64,000 bases of DNA from Palsa-504 sp963744575 (GCA_963744575.1 CAVUUF010000010.1:130708-194707); one strand, 5' to 3'; positions 1-9,405 are shown, counted from the stretch's first letter. A program made the numbers and translations. Notes: generated from the letters alone by a model not told the origin.

Positions 1-1
1 C

Positions 2-79
2 CTGTACCCGGCCGGCGACACCCTCGCCGCCCGCCTCGACAACCTCGCCCGCGGCATCGCCCTCGCCCGCTCCCGCTAG
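2..79 (+). CDS. C-terminal end of an unidentified protein (partial)
   Basis: The first 78 nt after base 1 form an open frame of 25 codons ending in TAG at 77-79, with GC-rich third positions like the neighbouring genes. The tail is rich in Ala, Leu and Arg (ends ARSR). The start lies outside the window, and the fragment is too short to assign a family. It converges on the minus-strand cupin gene. Confidence 0.5.
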   Translation: MYPAGDTLAARLDNLARGIALARSR

Positions 80-122
80 CCTCCGCGCTCCGGCCGGCCC
101 GCGTCGATCTCGCCTGACCGGG

Positions 123-455
123 TCAGCCCAGCTTGGCCACGGTGAGCAGGACGGCCGAATCCTCCAGCGCCGCGAGGCTGTGCGACGCGGCGGGCACCAG
201 CAGCAGGTCGCCGCGCCGGCCCTCCCAGGAGTACTGGCCGGCCGACAGCCGGACCCGGCCGGCCAGGACGTGCACGCTCGCCTCGCCGGGGTTCTCGTGC
301 TCGGCCATGGTGGCGCCGCTGACCATGGCGATGACCGTCTGGCGCAGCACCTTCTCGTGACCGCCGATGACCGTGGTCGCGGCCCGCCCCCCGCTGCCGA
401 CGCGGGCGCGTTCCAGCAGCTCACGGGTCATCGCTTCCAGAGAGAACTTCTGCAT
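123..455 (-). CDS. Small cupin-domain protein
   Basis: 110-residue single-domain cupin. The N-terminal half is helical; a beta-rich segment follows with the cupin-like HEN...GE stretch (residues 53-58) and a glycine turn, ending in a GDLLLVPAASHSL strand (about 82-94). Such proteins bind a metal or small ligand in a barrel; the substrate cannot be told from sequence. The ATG at 453-455 is the first Met of the conserved part; the frame stays open upstream through the helicase gene, but only as an antisense-free shadow. It lies 38 nt downstream of the RecD2-type gene on the same strand and may be the last gene of a short transcript. Typical annotation would be cupin domain-containing protein. 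Confidence 0.75.
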   Translation of the reverse strand: MQKFSLEAMTRELLERARVGSGGRAATTVIGGHEKVLRQTVIAMVSGATMAEHENPGEASVHVLAGRVRLSAGQYSWEGRRGDLLLVPAASHSLAALEDSAVLLTVAKLG

Positions 456-493
456 GTCGCCTCGCTCGCTCGGTCGCCGGCCCTCCAGGGACC

Positions 494-2716
494 CTATCGC
501 GCCCGCTCGCCGCGGAGCCGGTGGTCCAGGGCGGTGTGGCGGCGGCCGGAACCCTGGTTGCGCACGGCCACGGCCAGGGCGCGCCGCGAGCCGGCCAGCA
601 CGACGAGCTTCTTCGCCCGGGTGACGCCGGTGTAGAGCAGGTTGCGCTGGAGCATCATCCACGACCCCATGGTCAGCGGGATGACCACGGCCGGGTACTC
701 GCTGCCCTGGGACCGGTGGATGGTGACCGCGTAGGCGTGCGCGAGCTCGTCGAGCTCGTCGAAGCCGTAGTCGACCTGCTCGTCCTCCTCGGTGAGCACG
801 GTCAGCGTGTGGTCTTCGGCCGACAGGCCGGTGACCACGCCCACCGTGCCGTTGAACACGCCCGCCGCGCCCTTCTCGTAGTTGTTCCGCAGCTGGGTCA
901 CCTTGTCCCCGACCCGGAACACCCGCCCGCCGTACCGCCGTTCCGGCCGCCCCTCGGCCGCGGGCGTCAGCGCCTCCTGCAGCAGCAGGTTCAGGTTCCC
1001 GGCCCCGGCCGGCCCGCGGTGCATGGGGCACAGCACCTGCACGTCGCGCGGGTCCAGGCCGAACCGGGCCGGTATCCGCCGCGCCACGATGTCCACCACC
1101 AGCGCCGCGGCCTGCTCCGGCTCGTCGCAGGAGAACCAGAAGAAGTCGGCGAAGCCGGTCAGCCCGGGCGGAACGCCGGCGTTGATGCGGTGCGCGTTGA
1201 CCACGATGCCGGACTGCTGGGCCTGCCGGAAGATCTTGGTCAGCCGCACCACCGGCAGCGTGCCCGCGGCGAGCAGGTCGCGCAGCACCTCCCCGGCCCC
1301 CACCGAGGGCAGCTGGTCCACGTCCCCGACCAGCAGCAGGTGCGCGCCCGGCGGCACCGCCTTGACCAGCTTGTTGGCCAGGATCACATCCACCATCGAG
1401 GTCTCGTCCACTACCACCAGGTCGGCGTCGAGCGGGGACGAGGCGTCGAACGAGGGCTCGCCGCCCGGGCGCAGCTGCAGCAGCCGGTGGATGGTGGCCG
1501 CGTCGTGCCCGGTCAGTTCGGCCAGCCGCTTGGCGGCCCGGCCGGTCGGCGCGGCCAGCACGATCTTGGCGCCCTTGGCCCGGGCCAGCGCCACCACCGA
1601 GCGCACGGTGAAGCTCTTGCCGCACCCGGGGCCGCCGGTCAGCACCGCCACCCGCGAGGTCAGCGCCAGCCGCACCGCCTCTTCCTGCTCCGGCGCGAGC
1701 GGCGCGCCGGTCCGGCCGCGCAGCCAGCCCAGCGCCTTGTCCCAGTCGAGGGCGGAAAACGCCGCCAGGCGGTCGGCCCGCGCGGCGTGCAGGCGGAGCA
1801 GGGCGGAGGCCAAAGCTCGTTCGGCCGCGTGAAAGGGCGGCAGGTAGACGGCGGGGACCTGCGGTGCGGCCTCGGCCCCGGCGGCGGCCGTGGCCGGCAC
1901 GGACTCGCGGATCACCCCGTCCGCCGCGGCCAGTTCGTCCAGGCCCGGGGCGAGCAGCTCGGCCGGCACTTCGAGGATCTTGGCGGCGTCGGCGATCAGG
2001 TTGGGCGCGGGCAGGTAGCAGTGCCCCTGGTCGGCCGCCTCGGACAGGGTGTAGGCCAGGCCGGCCTTGATCCGTTCCGGGCTGTCCCGGGCGATGCCGA
2101 CCGCCGCGGCGATGGTGTCCGCGGTCTTGAAGCCGATGCCCCACACGTCGGCGGCCAGCCGGTACGGCTCGTCCCGCACCACGTCGATGGCCGCGTCGCC
2201 GTACTTCTTGTAGATCCGCACCGCGAGCGAGGTGGACACTCCCACGCCCTGCAGGAACACCATCACCTCCTTGATGGCCTTCTGCTCGGCCCAGGCGGCG
2301 GTGATCATCGCGCTGCGCTTCGGGCCCAGGCCGTCGACCTCGATCAGCCGGCCGGGCTGGTTCTCGATGACGTGCATGATGTCGACGCCGAAGTGGCCCA
2401 CCATGCGCTCGGCCATCACCGGGCCGATGCCCTTGATCAGCCCGGAGCCCAGGTATCGCTGGATGCCCTGGGTGGTGGCCGGGAGCACGGTGGTGTAGGA
2501 GTGCACCTCGAACTGCCGGCCGTACTTCGGGTGGCTGGCCCACCGGCCGCGCATCCGCAGCGACTCGCCCACCTGCGCGCCGAGCAGCGGCCCGACCGCC
2601 GTGACCAGGTCGGCGCCGCGCCCGGCGTCGATCCGGGCGATCGTGTACCCGGTCTCGGGGTTGGCGTACGTCACCCGTTCCAGCACCCCGTCGAGCAGGG
2701 ACACTTCGGGTGGCAT
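494..2716 (-). CDS. recD2: RecD2-type ATP-dependent DNA helicase
   Basis: 740-residue SF1B 5'-3' DNA helicase of the RecD/TraA family, the form found without RecBC. Residues 1-80 form the N-terminal OB-like region; tandem helix-hairpin-helix motifs follow (near 96, 128 and 193). Helicase motifs are complete: Walker A GGPGCGKS (361-368), Walker B VVVDETS (435-441), GDVDQLP (464-470), TIHRSQGSE (665-673) and the motif VI region LLYTGVTRAK (693-702). Expected role is unwinding during DNA repair. The start ATG overlaps the TAA stop of the upstream glycosylase gene by one base, so the two are probably translationally coupled and form a repair pair. Confidence 0.93.
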   Translation of the reverse strand: MPPEVSLLDGVLERVTYANPETGYTIARIDAGRGADLVTAVGPLLGAQVGESLRMRGRWASHPKYGRQFEVHSYTTVLPATTQGIQRYLGSGLIKGIGPVMAERMVGHFGVDIMHVIENQPGRLIEVDGLGPKRSAMITAAWAEQKAIKEVMVFLQGVGVSTSLAVRIYKKYGDAAIDVVRDEPYRLAADVWGIGFKTADTIAAAVGIARDSPERIKAGLAYTLSEAADQGHCYLPAPNLIADAAKILEVPAELLAPGLDELAAADGVIRESVPATAAAGAEAAPQVPAVYLPPFHAAERALASALLRLHAARADRLAAFSALDWDKALGWLRGRTGAPLAPEQEEAVRLALTSRVAVLTGGPGCGKSFTVRSVVALARAKGAKIVLAAPTGRAAKRLAELTGHDAATIHRLLQLRPGGEPSFDASSPLDADLVVVDETSMVDVILANKLVKAVPPGAHLLLVGDVDQLPSVGAGEVLRDLLAAGTLPVVRLTKIFRQAQQSGIVVNAHRINAGVPPGLTGFADFFWFSCDEPEQAAALVVDIVARRIPARFGLDPRDVQVLCPMHRGPAGAGNLNLLLQEALTPAAEGRPERRYGGRVFRVGDKVTQLRNNYEKGAAGVFNGTVGVVTGLSAEDHTLTVLTEEDEQVDYGFDELDELAHAYAVTIHRSQGSEYPAVVIPLTMGSWMMLQRNLLYTGVTRAKKLVVLAGSRRALAVAVRNQGSGRRHTALDHRLRGERAR

Positions 2717-3441
2717 TACCTGGTCAGCGCGCTCTCGGCGGCGCCGGCGTACAGTTCCGCGGCCCGCCAGCAGTACCAGGCCGCCACCGAACGGTAGGGC
2801 CGGAACACCTCGCCGAGCGGTTTGAGCTCGCGCGCCGTCGGCTCCGGGACCTGCCAGGCCAGCCCGTAGCCGCGGCGGACGCCCAGGTCGCCGACCGGCC
2901 AGACGTCCAGCCGGCGCAGCTGGAAGATCAGGAACATCTCGGCCGTCCAGGTGCCGATGCCGCGCACCGCCGACAGCCGCGCCACGATCTCGTCGTCGCT
3001 CTCCCGGGCCAGCCCGCGGGGGACCAGTACCACCGTCCCGTCCAGCACCTTGGCCGCCAGGTCCCGCAGCGAGGCCACCTTGGCCCGGGACAGCCCGGCC
3101 GCGCGCATCTGTTCATCGGACAGCGCGAGCAGCCCCTCGGGCCCCACCTCGCCGCCGAGCGCGGCGATCAGCCGACCGTGGATGGCGGCCGCCGCGCGGC
3201 CGGCCAGCTGCTGGTAGACGATGGCCCGGACCAGCGTGGCGAAGTGCGATTCGGTGGGGCGGCTGAGCCGGGGCGGTCCGGCCTGCGCGAGCAGCCGGGC
3301 GATGACCGGGTCGCGTGCGGCCAGGATCCGCGCGGCCGCGGTCCAGCCCGGCTTCCGGCCATCCGGTCTGCTCGACGGCGCGGTGCTCGACGGCGCGGGC
3401 CCGGCAGAGGAGGATGAAGGCGAAGGCATGATCCTCATCAT
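2716..3441 (-). CDS. DNA-3-methyladenine glycosylase, AlkA/HhH-GPD type
   Basis: 241-residue HhH-GPD base-excision glycosylase that would remove alkylated bases. After a low-complexity Ser/Pro N-terminus of about 30 residues comes the helical core with the YQQLAGRAA signature (76-84), the helix-hairpin-helix AVRGIGTWTAEMF (158-170), and the catalytic aspartate in PVGDLGVRRG (about D185). There is no iron-sulfur cluster motif, as in AlkA. Three in-frame ATG codons lie close together (3441, 3438, 3429) and the GGGAGG motif sits between them, so the exact start is uncertain. It is followed directly by recD2. Confidence 0.9.
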   Translation of the reverse strand: MMRIMPSPSSSSAGPAPSSTAPSSRPDGRKPGWTAAARILAARDPVIARLLAQAGPPRLSRPTESHFATLVRAIVYQQLAGRAAAAIHGRLIAALGGEVGPEGLLALSDEQMRAAGLSRAKVASLRDLAAKVLDGTVVLVPRGLARESDDEIVARLSAVRGIGTWTAEMFLIFQLRRLDVWPVGDLGVRRGYGLAWQVPEPTARELKPLGEVFRPYRSVAAWYCWRAAELYAGAAESALTR

Positions 3442-3492
3442 CCTCCCGTCCGGAGGGTTGCGCCCCGCGGCCGCACGCCAGGATGGCGCGGG

Positions 3493-4329
3493 CTAGGCCG
3501 CCGGGCGGATGACGCCGGTGGCGGTGCTGCGGCCCGCGGCGTCGCGGGCGGCCAACCGGACCGCACCCGCGTCCGGCCCGGCGGACACGATCAGGCCCTG
3601 GTCGTCGAACAGCGGCGCGACCAGCCGGTAGGAGTAGTCGCACGACACCGGCAAGGGCGCCTGGCGGCGGGCCAGCTCGGCCATGAGCAGGGCTTGCAGC
3701 GGGCCGTGCACGACCAGGCCGGGGTAGCCCTCGGTGCGGGCGTACTCGCGGTCGTAGTGGATGCGGTGCGCGTTGTAGGTCAGCGCGGAGAACCGGAACA
3801 GCAGGACCGGGTTCACCTCGACCGTCCAGTCCCGGTCCCCGGCCGCGGCCGGCGGCGGGTCCGGGATGGCCGGGGCCTGATTCTGAGCCGAACGGTCCGG
3901 GCTCCGCGTGGCCGCCTCCCGGTACACCAGATCCTGCTCTTCGCTGATCACCACCTGGCCGCCCTGGCTGACCTCGGTGCGCACGGTGACGAAGTGCAGC
4001 GGCCCGGACCGGCCCTGCTTGACCGCCGCGCCGCCCGGCCAGGTGCGCCGGGTGGCCTCGGCTCCGGCGCACAGCGGCCCGCGCCGGTTCACCCGGCCGC
4101 CGGCGAACATGCGGCGCAGGCCAGGGGCCGGCGGGACCGGTATGCCGCCGCGGGCGGGGTGCCCGTCCGGGCCGAGCGCGGCCTGCGGCGGCCGGTCGAG
4201 CAGGTACACCCAGTGCCACAGCAGCGGCAGCCCCTCGGCGGGGCCGGGCGCCGGTACGCCGAGCAGCCCGGCCAGCGCCTGCGCCGGGCCTGGCGTAATC
4301 AGCTCGGTGACCTCCCGGACCTCGGTCAT
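3493..4329 (-). CDS. MaoC/FAS1-like acyl dehydratase (mesaconyl-CoA hydratase-like)
   Basis: 278-residue double hot-dog protein. The N-terminal half resembles the FAS1-like dehydratase region, and the C-terminal half contains the hydratase signature around ALTYNAHRIHYD (about 180-191) followed by YPGLVVHGPL. Members of this group hydrate or dehydrate acyl-CoA thioesters; mesaconyl-C4-CoA hydratase is a characterised relative. The start ATG at 4327-4329 overlaps the aldehyde dehydrogenase stop by 4 nt (ATGA), which fixes it against a longer upstream frame. It is the last gene of the five-gene acid-catabolism operon, so the substrate is probably the enoyl-CoA made by the operon's acyl-CoA dehydrogenase; that link is inferred. 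Confidence 0.82.
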   Translation of the reverse strand: MTEVREVTELITPGPAQALAGLLGVPAPGPAEGLPLLWHWVYLLDRPPQAALGPDGHPARGGIPVPPAPGLRRMFAGGRVNRRGPLCAGAEATRRTWPGGAAVKQGRSGPLHFVTVRTEVSQGGQVVISEEQDLVYREAATRSPDRSAQNQAPAIPDPPPAAAGDRDWTVEVNPVLLFRFSALTYNAHRIHYDREYARTEGYPGLVVHGPLQALLMAELARRQAPLPVSCDYSYRLVAPLFDDQGLIVSAGPDAGAVRLAARDAAGRSTATGVIRPAA

Positions 4330-5807
4330 CCGAGGGTGAACGGGTCGCGGGTGCCGCCGGTGAGCTCGACCCAGATGGCCTTGGTCTGGGTGTACTCGTG
4401 CACCGCCTCGATGCCGTTCTCCCGGCCGAGGCCGGACAGGCCGTAGCCGCCGAACGGCACGTCCGGGCCGACCACCCGGTAGGCGTTGATCCACACCGTG
4501 CCGGTGCGCATGGCGTGCGCGACCCGGTGGCCGCGGTGGATGTCCTTGGTCCACACCGCCCCGGCCAGGCCGTACCTGGTGTCGTTGGCCAGCGCCACCG
4601 CCTCGTCCTCGGTGTCGAACGGGATCACCGACAGCACCGGGCCGAACACCTCCTCGCAGGCCACCGTCATGGTCGGCTTGACGTTGGTGAGCACGGTCGG
4701 CTGGACGAAGTAGCCGCCGAGCGCGTCGTCGGCGCGGCCGCCGGCCGCCACGGTCGCGCCCTCGCCAGCCGCGCCCTCCAGGAACGACAGCACCTTGCGG
4801 TACTGCGGTTCGGTGGCCACCGGGCCCATCTCGGTCTCCGCCGCCTTCGGGTCGCCCAGCCGGATCGCCCGGGCCCGGTCCGCGATCTTCTCCACCAGCG
4901 CGTCGTGCACGCCGCGGGCCACCAGCAGCCGCGAGCCGGCCATGCAGGTCTGCCCGGTGGCGGCGAACACCCCGGCCAGCACGCCGTTACAGGCCGCGTC
5001 CAGGTCGGCGTCGTCGAAGACCAGGTGCGCGGACTTGCCGCCCAGCTCAAGCAGCACCCCGGTGATGTTGGCCGCGGCCGCCGCCGCGACCTGCGCGCCG
5101 ACGCCGGTGGAGCCGGTGAACGCGATCTTGTCGATGCCGGGGTGCCCGGCCAGCGCCTTGCCGACCGCGGGCCCGAACCCGGTGACCACGTTGAACACGC
5201 CCGGCGGGAACCCCGCCTCGTCCATCAGCGCGGCCAGCTCGACCGCGGAGGCGGGGGAGTAGTCGCTCGGCTTGGCCACCATCGTGCAGCCCGCGGCCAG
5301 CGCCGGGGCCAGCTTCCAGCACAGCAGCAGCAGCGGGGAGTTCCACGGCACGATCGCCGCGACCACCCCGGCCGGCTCACGGCGGGTGTAGACGAGGAAG
5401 TTCGGCTTGTCGCCAGGGATGGTGCTGCCCTCGAGCTTGTCGGCCAGCCCGGAGAAGTAGTAGAACCACTGCGGGATGGTGGCCAGCTGCCCGCGCATCT
5501 CGCGCAGCAGCTTGCCGGTGTCCCTGGTCTCCGCCTCGGCCAGCCGGCCGGAGTCCCGGGCGATCAGGTCGCCGAGCCGGCGCATCAGGGCGGCCCGGCC
5601 GAACCCGGTCAGCTGCCCCCACGGCCCGGCCAGCGCCCGGCGGGCCGCGGCCACCGCGGCGTCGACGTCGGCGGCGTCGCCGTCGGCCGCGGACGCCCAC
5701 GGCGCGCCCAGGTACGGGTCGACCGAGTCGTACCGCTGCCCCGATACCGCCTCGACCCGGCGCCCGTCGATGACGAGCTGGTACCGCGCCAGATCCACTG
5801 TGGTCAT
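4326..5807 (-). CDS. NAD(P)-dependent aldehyde dehydrogenase
   Basis: 493-residue ALDH superfamily enzyme oxidising an aldehyde or semialdehyde to the acid. Visible motifs in order: PWNSP (154-158), nucleotide-binding FTGSTGVG (230-237), general-base Glu in ELGGKSA (E254), and the catalytic cysteine in GQTCMAGSR (C288). Full length for the family. The ATG at 5805-5807 has GGAGG about 9 nt upstream and overlaps the CoA-transferase stop by 4 nt. Its product supplies or removes an aldehyde intermediate within the CoA-dependent operon; which one cannot be read from the sequence. Confidence 0.93.
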   Translation of the reverse strand: MTTVDLARYQLVIDGRRVEAVSGQRYDSVDPYLGAPWASAADGDAADVDAAVAAARRALAGPWGQLTGFGRAALMRRLGDLIARDSGRLAEAETRDTGKLLREMRGQLATIPQWFYYFSGLADKLEGSTIPGDKPNFLVYTRREPAGVVAAIVPWNSPLLLLCWKLAPALAAGCTMVAKPSDYSPASAVELAALMDEAGFPPGVFNVVTGFGPAVGKALAGHPGIDKIAFTGSTGVGAQVAAAAAANITGVLLELGGKSAHLVFDDADLDAACNGVLAGVFAATGQTCMAGSRLLVARGVHDALVEKIADRARAIRLGDPKAAETEMGPVATEPQYRKVLSFLEGAAGEGATVAAGGRADDALGGYFVQPTVLTNVKPTMTVACEEVFGPVLSVIPFDTEDEAVALANDTRYGLAGAVWTKDIHRGHRVAHAMRTGTVWINAYRVVGPDVPFGGYGLSGLGRENGIEAVHEYTQTKAIWVELTGGTRDPFTLG

Positions 5808-6952
5808 GGTGTCTGCCTCCCAGGTAGGAATTCTTTGAGCACCGAGTCCGTGTGCTGGCCGAGCGCGGGGACCGCGCCCATGGCCGGCTCGCGGCCGGGC
5901 ATGGTCACCGGCGGAAGCAGGGTCCGCACCGGGCCGCCCGGGGTGTCCACCTCCCGCCACCGGTCCCGGGCGGCGAGCTGCGGGTGGGCGGCGAACTCGG
6001 CGGGCGTGCGCAGCCGGGCGCTGGCGATGCCGGCCGCGTCCAGCCGGGCCACCACCTCATCCGGCGTCAGCCCGGCCAGCGCGGCCTCGATGATGGCGGT
6101 CAGCTCGTCGTTGTGCTTGACCCGGCCCGGGTTGGCGGCGAACCGCTCGTCGGCGATCAGGTCGGGGCGGCCCAGCACCTTCTCGCACAGCACCGCCCAC
6201 TCGCGCTCGTTCTGCAGTCCCAGGAACACCTGTCCGCCAAGGTACGGACCATAGGGGGAGATGGACGCGTGCCGGGCGCCGGTGCGCCGGGGTTCGGTCC
6301 CGCCGTAGACCGTGTAGTAGTACGGCTGGCTCATCCACTCGCCCAGCGCGTCCAGCAGGGACACCTCAAAGCTGGCGCCGCGGCCGGTGCGCTCCCGCTC
6401 GTACAGCGCGGTCAGCACCCCGCTGCAGGCGTACATCCCGGCGGCGATGTCGGCCACCGAGATGCCGGACTTGCACGGCGCCTCCGGCGTGCCGGTGACC
6501 GAGAGCAGCCCGGCCTCGCACTGCACCAGCAGGTCATAGGCCTTCTTGCCGGCGTAGGGGCCGTCCGGGCCGTAGCCGGAGACCGAGCAGCAGATCAGCC
6601 GCGGGTGGCGGGCCAGCAGCTGGTCCGCGCCCAGGCCCAGCCGCTCGGCCGCGCCGGGCGCGAGGTTCTGCACGAACACGTCCGCCCGGGCCAGCAGCGC
6701 GGCCAGGGCTTCGGCGCCGCCGGGGCTCTTGACGTCGAGCTCCACCGATTCCTTGCCCCGGTTCAGCCAGACGAAGTAGCTGGCCTGGCCGAGCACGGAC
6801 GTGTCGTAGCCGCGGGCGAAGTCGCCGGCCCCGGGCCGCTCGACCTTGATCACCCGGGCGCCCAGGTCGGCGAGCTGCCGGGTGGCGAACGGGACCGCGA
6901 CCGCCTGCTCGAGCGCCACGACCAGCAGGCCGTCCAGCGGCCGGGCCGTCAT
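5804..6952 (-). CDS. Class III (CaiB/BaiF) CoA-transferase
   Basis: 382-residue family III CoA-transferase that moves CoA between acyl-CoA and a free acid. The N-terminal half has the RQLADLGARVIKVE segment typical of the family, and the catalytic aspartate is expected in KKAYDLLVQ (about D140). The C-terminal domain contains the GVALR-like region GIASARLRTPAEF. Overlaps the genes on both sides by 4 nt. In the operon it would activate the incoming acid to its CoA thioester ahead of dehydrogenation and hydration. The family is broad (formyl-, succinyl-, mesaconate-CoA transferases), so substrate remains open. Confidence 0.92.
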   Translation of the reverse strand: MTARPLDGLLVVALEQAVAVPFATRQLADLGARVIKVERPGAGDFARGYDTSVLGQASYFVWLNRGKESVELDVKSPGGAEALAALLARADVFVQNLAPGAAERLGLGADQLLARHPRLICCSVSGYGPDGPYAGKKAYDLLVQCEAGLLSVTGTPEAPCKSGISVADIAAGMYACSGVLTALYERERTGRGASFEVSLLDALGEWMSQPYYYTVYGGTEPRRTGARHASISPYGPYLGGQVFLGLQNEREWAVLCEKVLGRPDLIADERFAANPGRVKHNDELTAIIEAALAGLTPDEVVARLDAAGIASARLRTPAEFAAHPQLAARDRWREVDTPGGPVRTLLPPVTMPGREPAMGAVPALGQHTDSVLKEFLPGRQTP

Positions 6953-8124
6953 GACCCCGCCGGGTGACGCTGGATGAGCTGGCGGGCGATCACGTTGCGC
7001 TGGATCTCGTTGGTGCCCTCGCCCACGATCATCAGCGGCGCGTCGCGGTAGTAGCGCTCCACGTCGAACTCGGTGGAGTAGCCGTAGCCGCCGTGGATGC
7101 GGACCGCGTTCAGCGCGATCTCCATCGCGGTCTCCGAGGCGAACAGCTTGGCCATGCCCACCTCCATGTCCGCGCGCCGCCCGGAGTCGTAGCGCCGCGC
7201 GGCGTACATGACCAGCTGGCGGGCCGCGGTGAGCTTGGTCGCCATGTCGGCCAGGTAATTTCCGACGGACTGGTGCCGCCAGATCGGCTGGCCGAACGCC
7301 TCCCGCTGCTGCGCGTACCGCAGCGAGTCGTCCAGCGCGGCCTGCGCCACGCCGAGGGCCCGGGCGGCGACCTGGATCCGGCCGATCTCCAGGCCGCGCA
7401 TCATCTGCCCGAACCCCTCGCCCTCGCGCCCGCCAAGCAAGGCCGTATCGGGCACCCGGTAATCCTCGAAAACCAGCTCACAGCTCTCCACGCCCTTGTA
7501 ACCGAGCTTGGGCAGGTCGCGGGAGACGGTGAAGCCCGGGCCCGGTTCGGCCAGCAGGATGCTGATGCCGGCGTGCGCGGGCCGGGCCGCCGGGCCGGTC
7601 TTACACAGCAGCGCGGTCAGCCCGGACCGGCGGGCGTTGGTGATCCAGGTCTTGGACCCGTTGACCACGTAGCCCTCGCCGTCCCGGCGGGCGGTCGTCC
7701 GGATCGCCTGCAGGTCGGACCCGCCGCCCGGCTCGGTCAGCGCCATCGTGGCCCGCAGCTCGCCGGTGGCCATCCGCGGCAGGTACGCGTCCTTCTGCTC
7801 CGGCGTCCCGAACGCCAGCAGCAGCTTGGCCACCACCGTGTGGCCGCCCATGGACCCGGCCAGGCTCATCCAGCCGCGCGCCAGCTCCTCGGTGATCCGC
7901 GCGTAGCAGGACGCGCTGACCTGGGCGTCCCCCCACGGCTCCGGAATAGCCAGGCCGAAGATGCCCAGCTGCTTCATCTGCTCGATGAGCTTGTCCGGGT
8001 AGGTGTTGGCGTGCTCCAGGTCGCGCACCACCGGCTTGACCTCGCGGTTGACGAAGTCCCGCACCAGCTCCACCATGGCCCGCTCGTCAGCGTTCAGCTC
8101 GTCGGGGTTCAGCTCATCGGTCAC
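6949..8124 (-). CDS. Acyl-CoA dehydrogenase
   Basis: 391-residue flavoprotein of the acyl-CoA dehydrogenase family that introduces a 2,3 double bond into acyl-CoA. The FAD/substrate signature ALTEPGGGSDL is present, as is the C-terminal EGTNEIQRNVIARQL typical of the family. I choose the GTG at 8122-8124 because it overlaps the preceding stop as GTGA, like all other junctions here, and has GGAGG 8 nt upstream; an ATG at 8169 would need a 49-nt overlap. The protein lies between the MmgE/PrpD and CoA-transferase genes. Confidence 0.92.
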   Translation of the reverse strand: MTDELNPDELNADERAMVELVRDFVNREVKPVVRDLEHANTYPDKLIEQMKQLGIFGLAIPEPWGDAQVSASCYARITEELARGWMSLAGSMGGHTVVAKLLLAFGTPEQKDAYLPRMATGELRATMALTEPGGGSDLQAIRTTARRDGEGYVVNGSKTWITNARRSGLTALLCKTGPAARPAHAGISILLAEPGPGFTVSRDLPKLGYKGVESCELVFEDYRVPDTALLGGREGEGFGQMMRGLEIGRIQVAARALGVAQAALDDSLRYAQQREAFGQPIWRHQSVGNYLADMATKLTAARQLVMYAARRYDSGRRADMEVGMAKLFASETAMEIALNAVRIHGGYGYSTEFDVERYYRDAPLMIVGEGTNEIQRNVIARQLIQRHPAGS

Positions 8125-9326
8125 GCCAGGTACCTCCGCAGTGTGTCCGCCGCGTTCTCCCACGTCCATGACGCGGGGTCGGTGTCCAGGCCGGCCACGC
8201 AGTCGGCCAGCTTGGCCGCCAGCTGGGCCGTCGTGGGCGGCCGCGGCGGGGAGCCCGGCGGGAACTGCTGGCGGGCCCGCAGCACCGTGCCGTCGGCGGT
8301 GTGGATCTCCGCCTCGAGCTCGCCGTCGAGCAGCCCGTCGCCGCCCGGGTCGAGCTTGGTCTCCACCAGGGCTGCCAGCCGCCGGGCCGCGGGCCGGCGT
8401 ACCGCCTCGTCGGTGAAGCTGCCGAAGCCCGGGTACCGGTCGAGCAGCGCGGCGGCGGCCGCGTACTCCAGGCTGAACTTTCCCTGCAGCCCGGAGTCCG
8501 GGTGGTGCTGGATCAGCGGCACCACCGTGGCCTCCGGGGTGCGCAGCACGATCCGGCGCACGTCATCCGGGTCCAGCGCCGTGGTCAGTTCCGCCAGCGT
8601 GGCGATCGGCCGCTGCAGCGCGTAACAACATGGGTAGAGCTTGATGGCCAGCCCGTTCGGTATCAAAGGGCCGGACGGGTCCACCGCGGCCGGATCCCCG
8701 CCCACCAGCCCGAGCCACGCGTCCAGCGCCGCCGGGTCGGCCCGCGCGCCCGCGGCCGCGAGCCGGGCCGCCCGGAGGCCCGCATCCACGGCGAAGCCCA
8801 CCTGCAGCGACTTGGCGTCGGTGCCGAACGCCCGCTGCACCCCGCCGGCCGCGGGCACGGCCAGCGCCATCGCCGCCGCGATCGCCTCGGCCGGCAGGCC
8901 CAGCGCCACCGCCGCCCCGGCCGCGGCGGCCGGCGCGCCGGCCGTGCAGGTGGCGTGCCAGCCGGCCGAGTAGTGCCGCCAGCCCAGCGCCGTGCCGAGC
9001 CGCGCCATCACCCCCGCCGCGGCCAGGTAGGCGCGCGGCCCGCCGCCGCCCGCCAGTTCCGACACCGCCAGCGCCGTCGGCACGCACACCGCGCTGACGT
9101 GGGTCGTCGACGGCATGTGCAGGTCGTCGAAGTCCAGCACGTGCCCGGCCACCGCCCAGCGCGCGCCGTCCGGCAGGCCCGCGGCCAGCCGGGTGACCCG
9201 GTGGTCGCGGGCGGCCAGCGTCACCGCCACCGTGTCGAGCAGCGACCGCCGCGCCAGCTGCTCCTCGTCCGGCGACGGCTGCAAGTCCGCGGCCCACCGG
9301 GCCAGCGTCACGGCCACCGACGTCAT
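8121..9326 (-). CDS. MmgE/PrpD family protein (2-methylcitrate dehydratase-like)
   Basis: 401-residue MmgE/PrpD protein, a little shorter than the usual 440-480. The family holds 2-methylcitrate dehydratase, cis-aconitate decarboxylase and imidodisuccinate-type hydrolyases, acting on di- and tricarboxylates. The conserved DFDDLHMPSTTHVSAV region (about 65-80) carries the Asp and His residues typical of the active site. The ATG at 9324-9326 has GGGAGGA upstream. It is the first gene of the operon, facing the GntR gene across 79 nt. Confidence 0.85.
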   Translation of the reverse strand: MTSVAVTLARWAADLQPSPDEEQLARRSLLDTVAVTLAARDHRVTRLAAGLPDGARWAVAGHVLDFDDLHMPSTTHVSAVCVPTALAVSELAGGGGPRAYLAAAGVMARLGTALGWRHYSAGWHATCTAGAPAAAAGAAVALGLPAEAIAAAMALAVPAAGGVQRAFGTDAKSLQVGFAVDAGLRAARLAAAGARADPAALDAWLGLVGGDPAAVDPSGPLIPNGLAIKLYPCCYALQRPIATLAELTTALDPDDVRRIVLRTPEATVVPLIQHHPDSGLQGKFSLEYAAAAALLDRYPGFGSFTDEAVRRPAARRLAALVETKLDPGGDGLLDGELEAEIHTADGTVLRARQQFPPGSPPRPPTTAQLAAKLADCVAGLDTDPASWTWENAADTLRRYLA

Positions 9327-9405
9327 GAGTTCCTCCCGGCGATATGTACGGCCATTTAGTCACAAAAGTATGGCGAAAGTCAATCCAGCTGCGTACCCTC
9401 GAGGC
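9327..9405. promoter_or_regulatory. Divergent promoter/operator region
   Basis: 79-nt AT-richer spacer between the acid-catabolism operon and its GntR-type gene. It contains a 5-bp inverted repeat GCCAT (9351-9355) and ATGGC (9370-9374) separated by 14 nt. Position suggests it holds both promoters and the regulator's site; the repeat alone is weak evidence. Confidence 0.4.

Noticed and set aside
123..2543. An 806-residue open frame covering the cupin gene and most of the recD2 region
   Set aside because: Only its last 110 codons (the cupin) make sense; the rest is Arg/Gly-rich shadow of recD2.
8125..8169. Upstream ATG for the acyl-CoA dehydrogenase
   Set aside because: It would overlap the preceding gene by 49 nt, while GTG 8124 has a ribosome site and the operon's usual 4-nt overlap.
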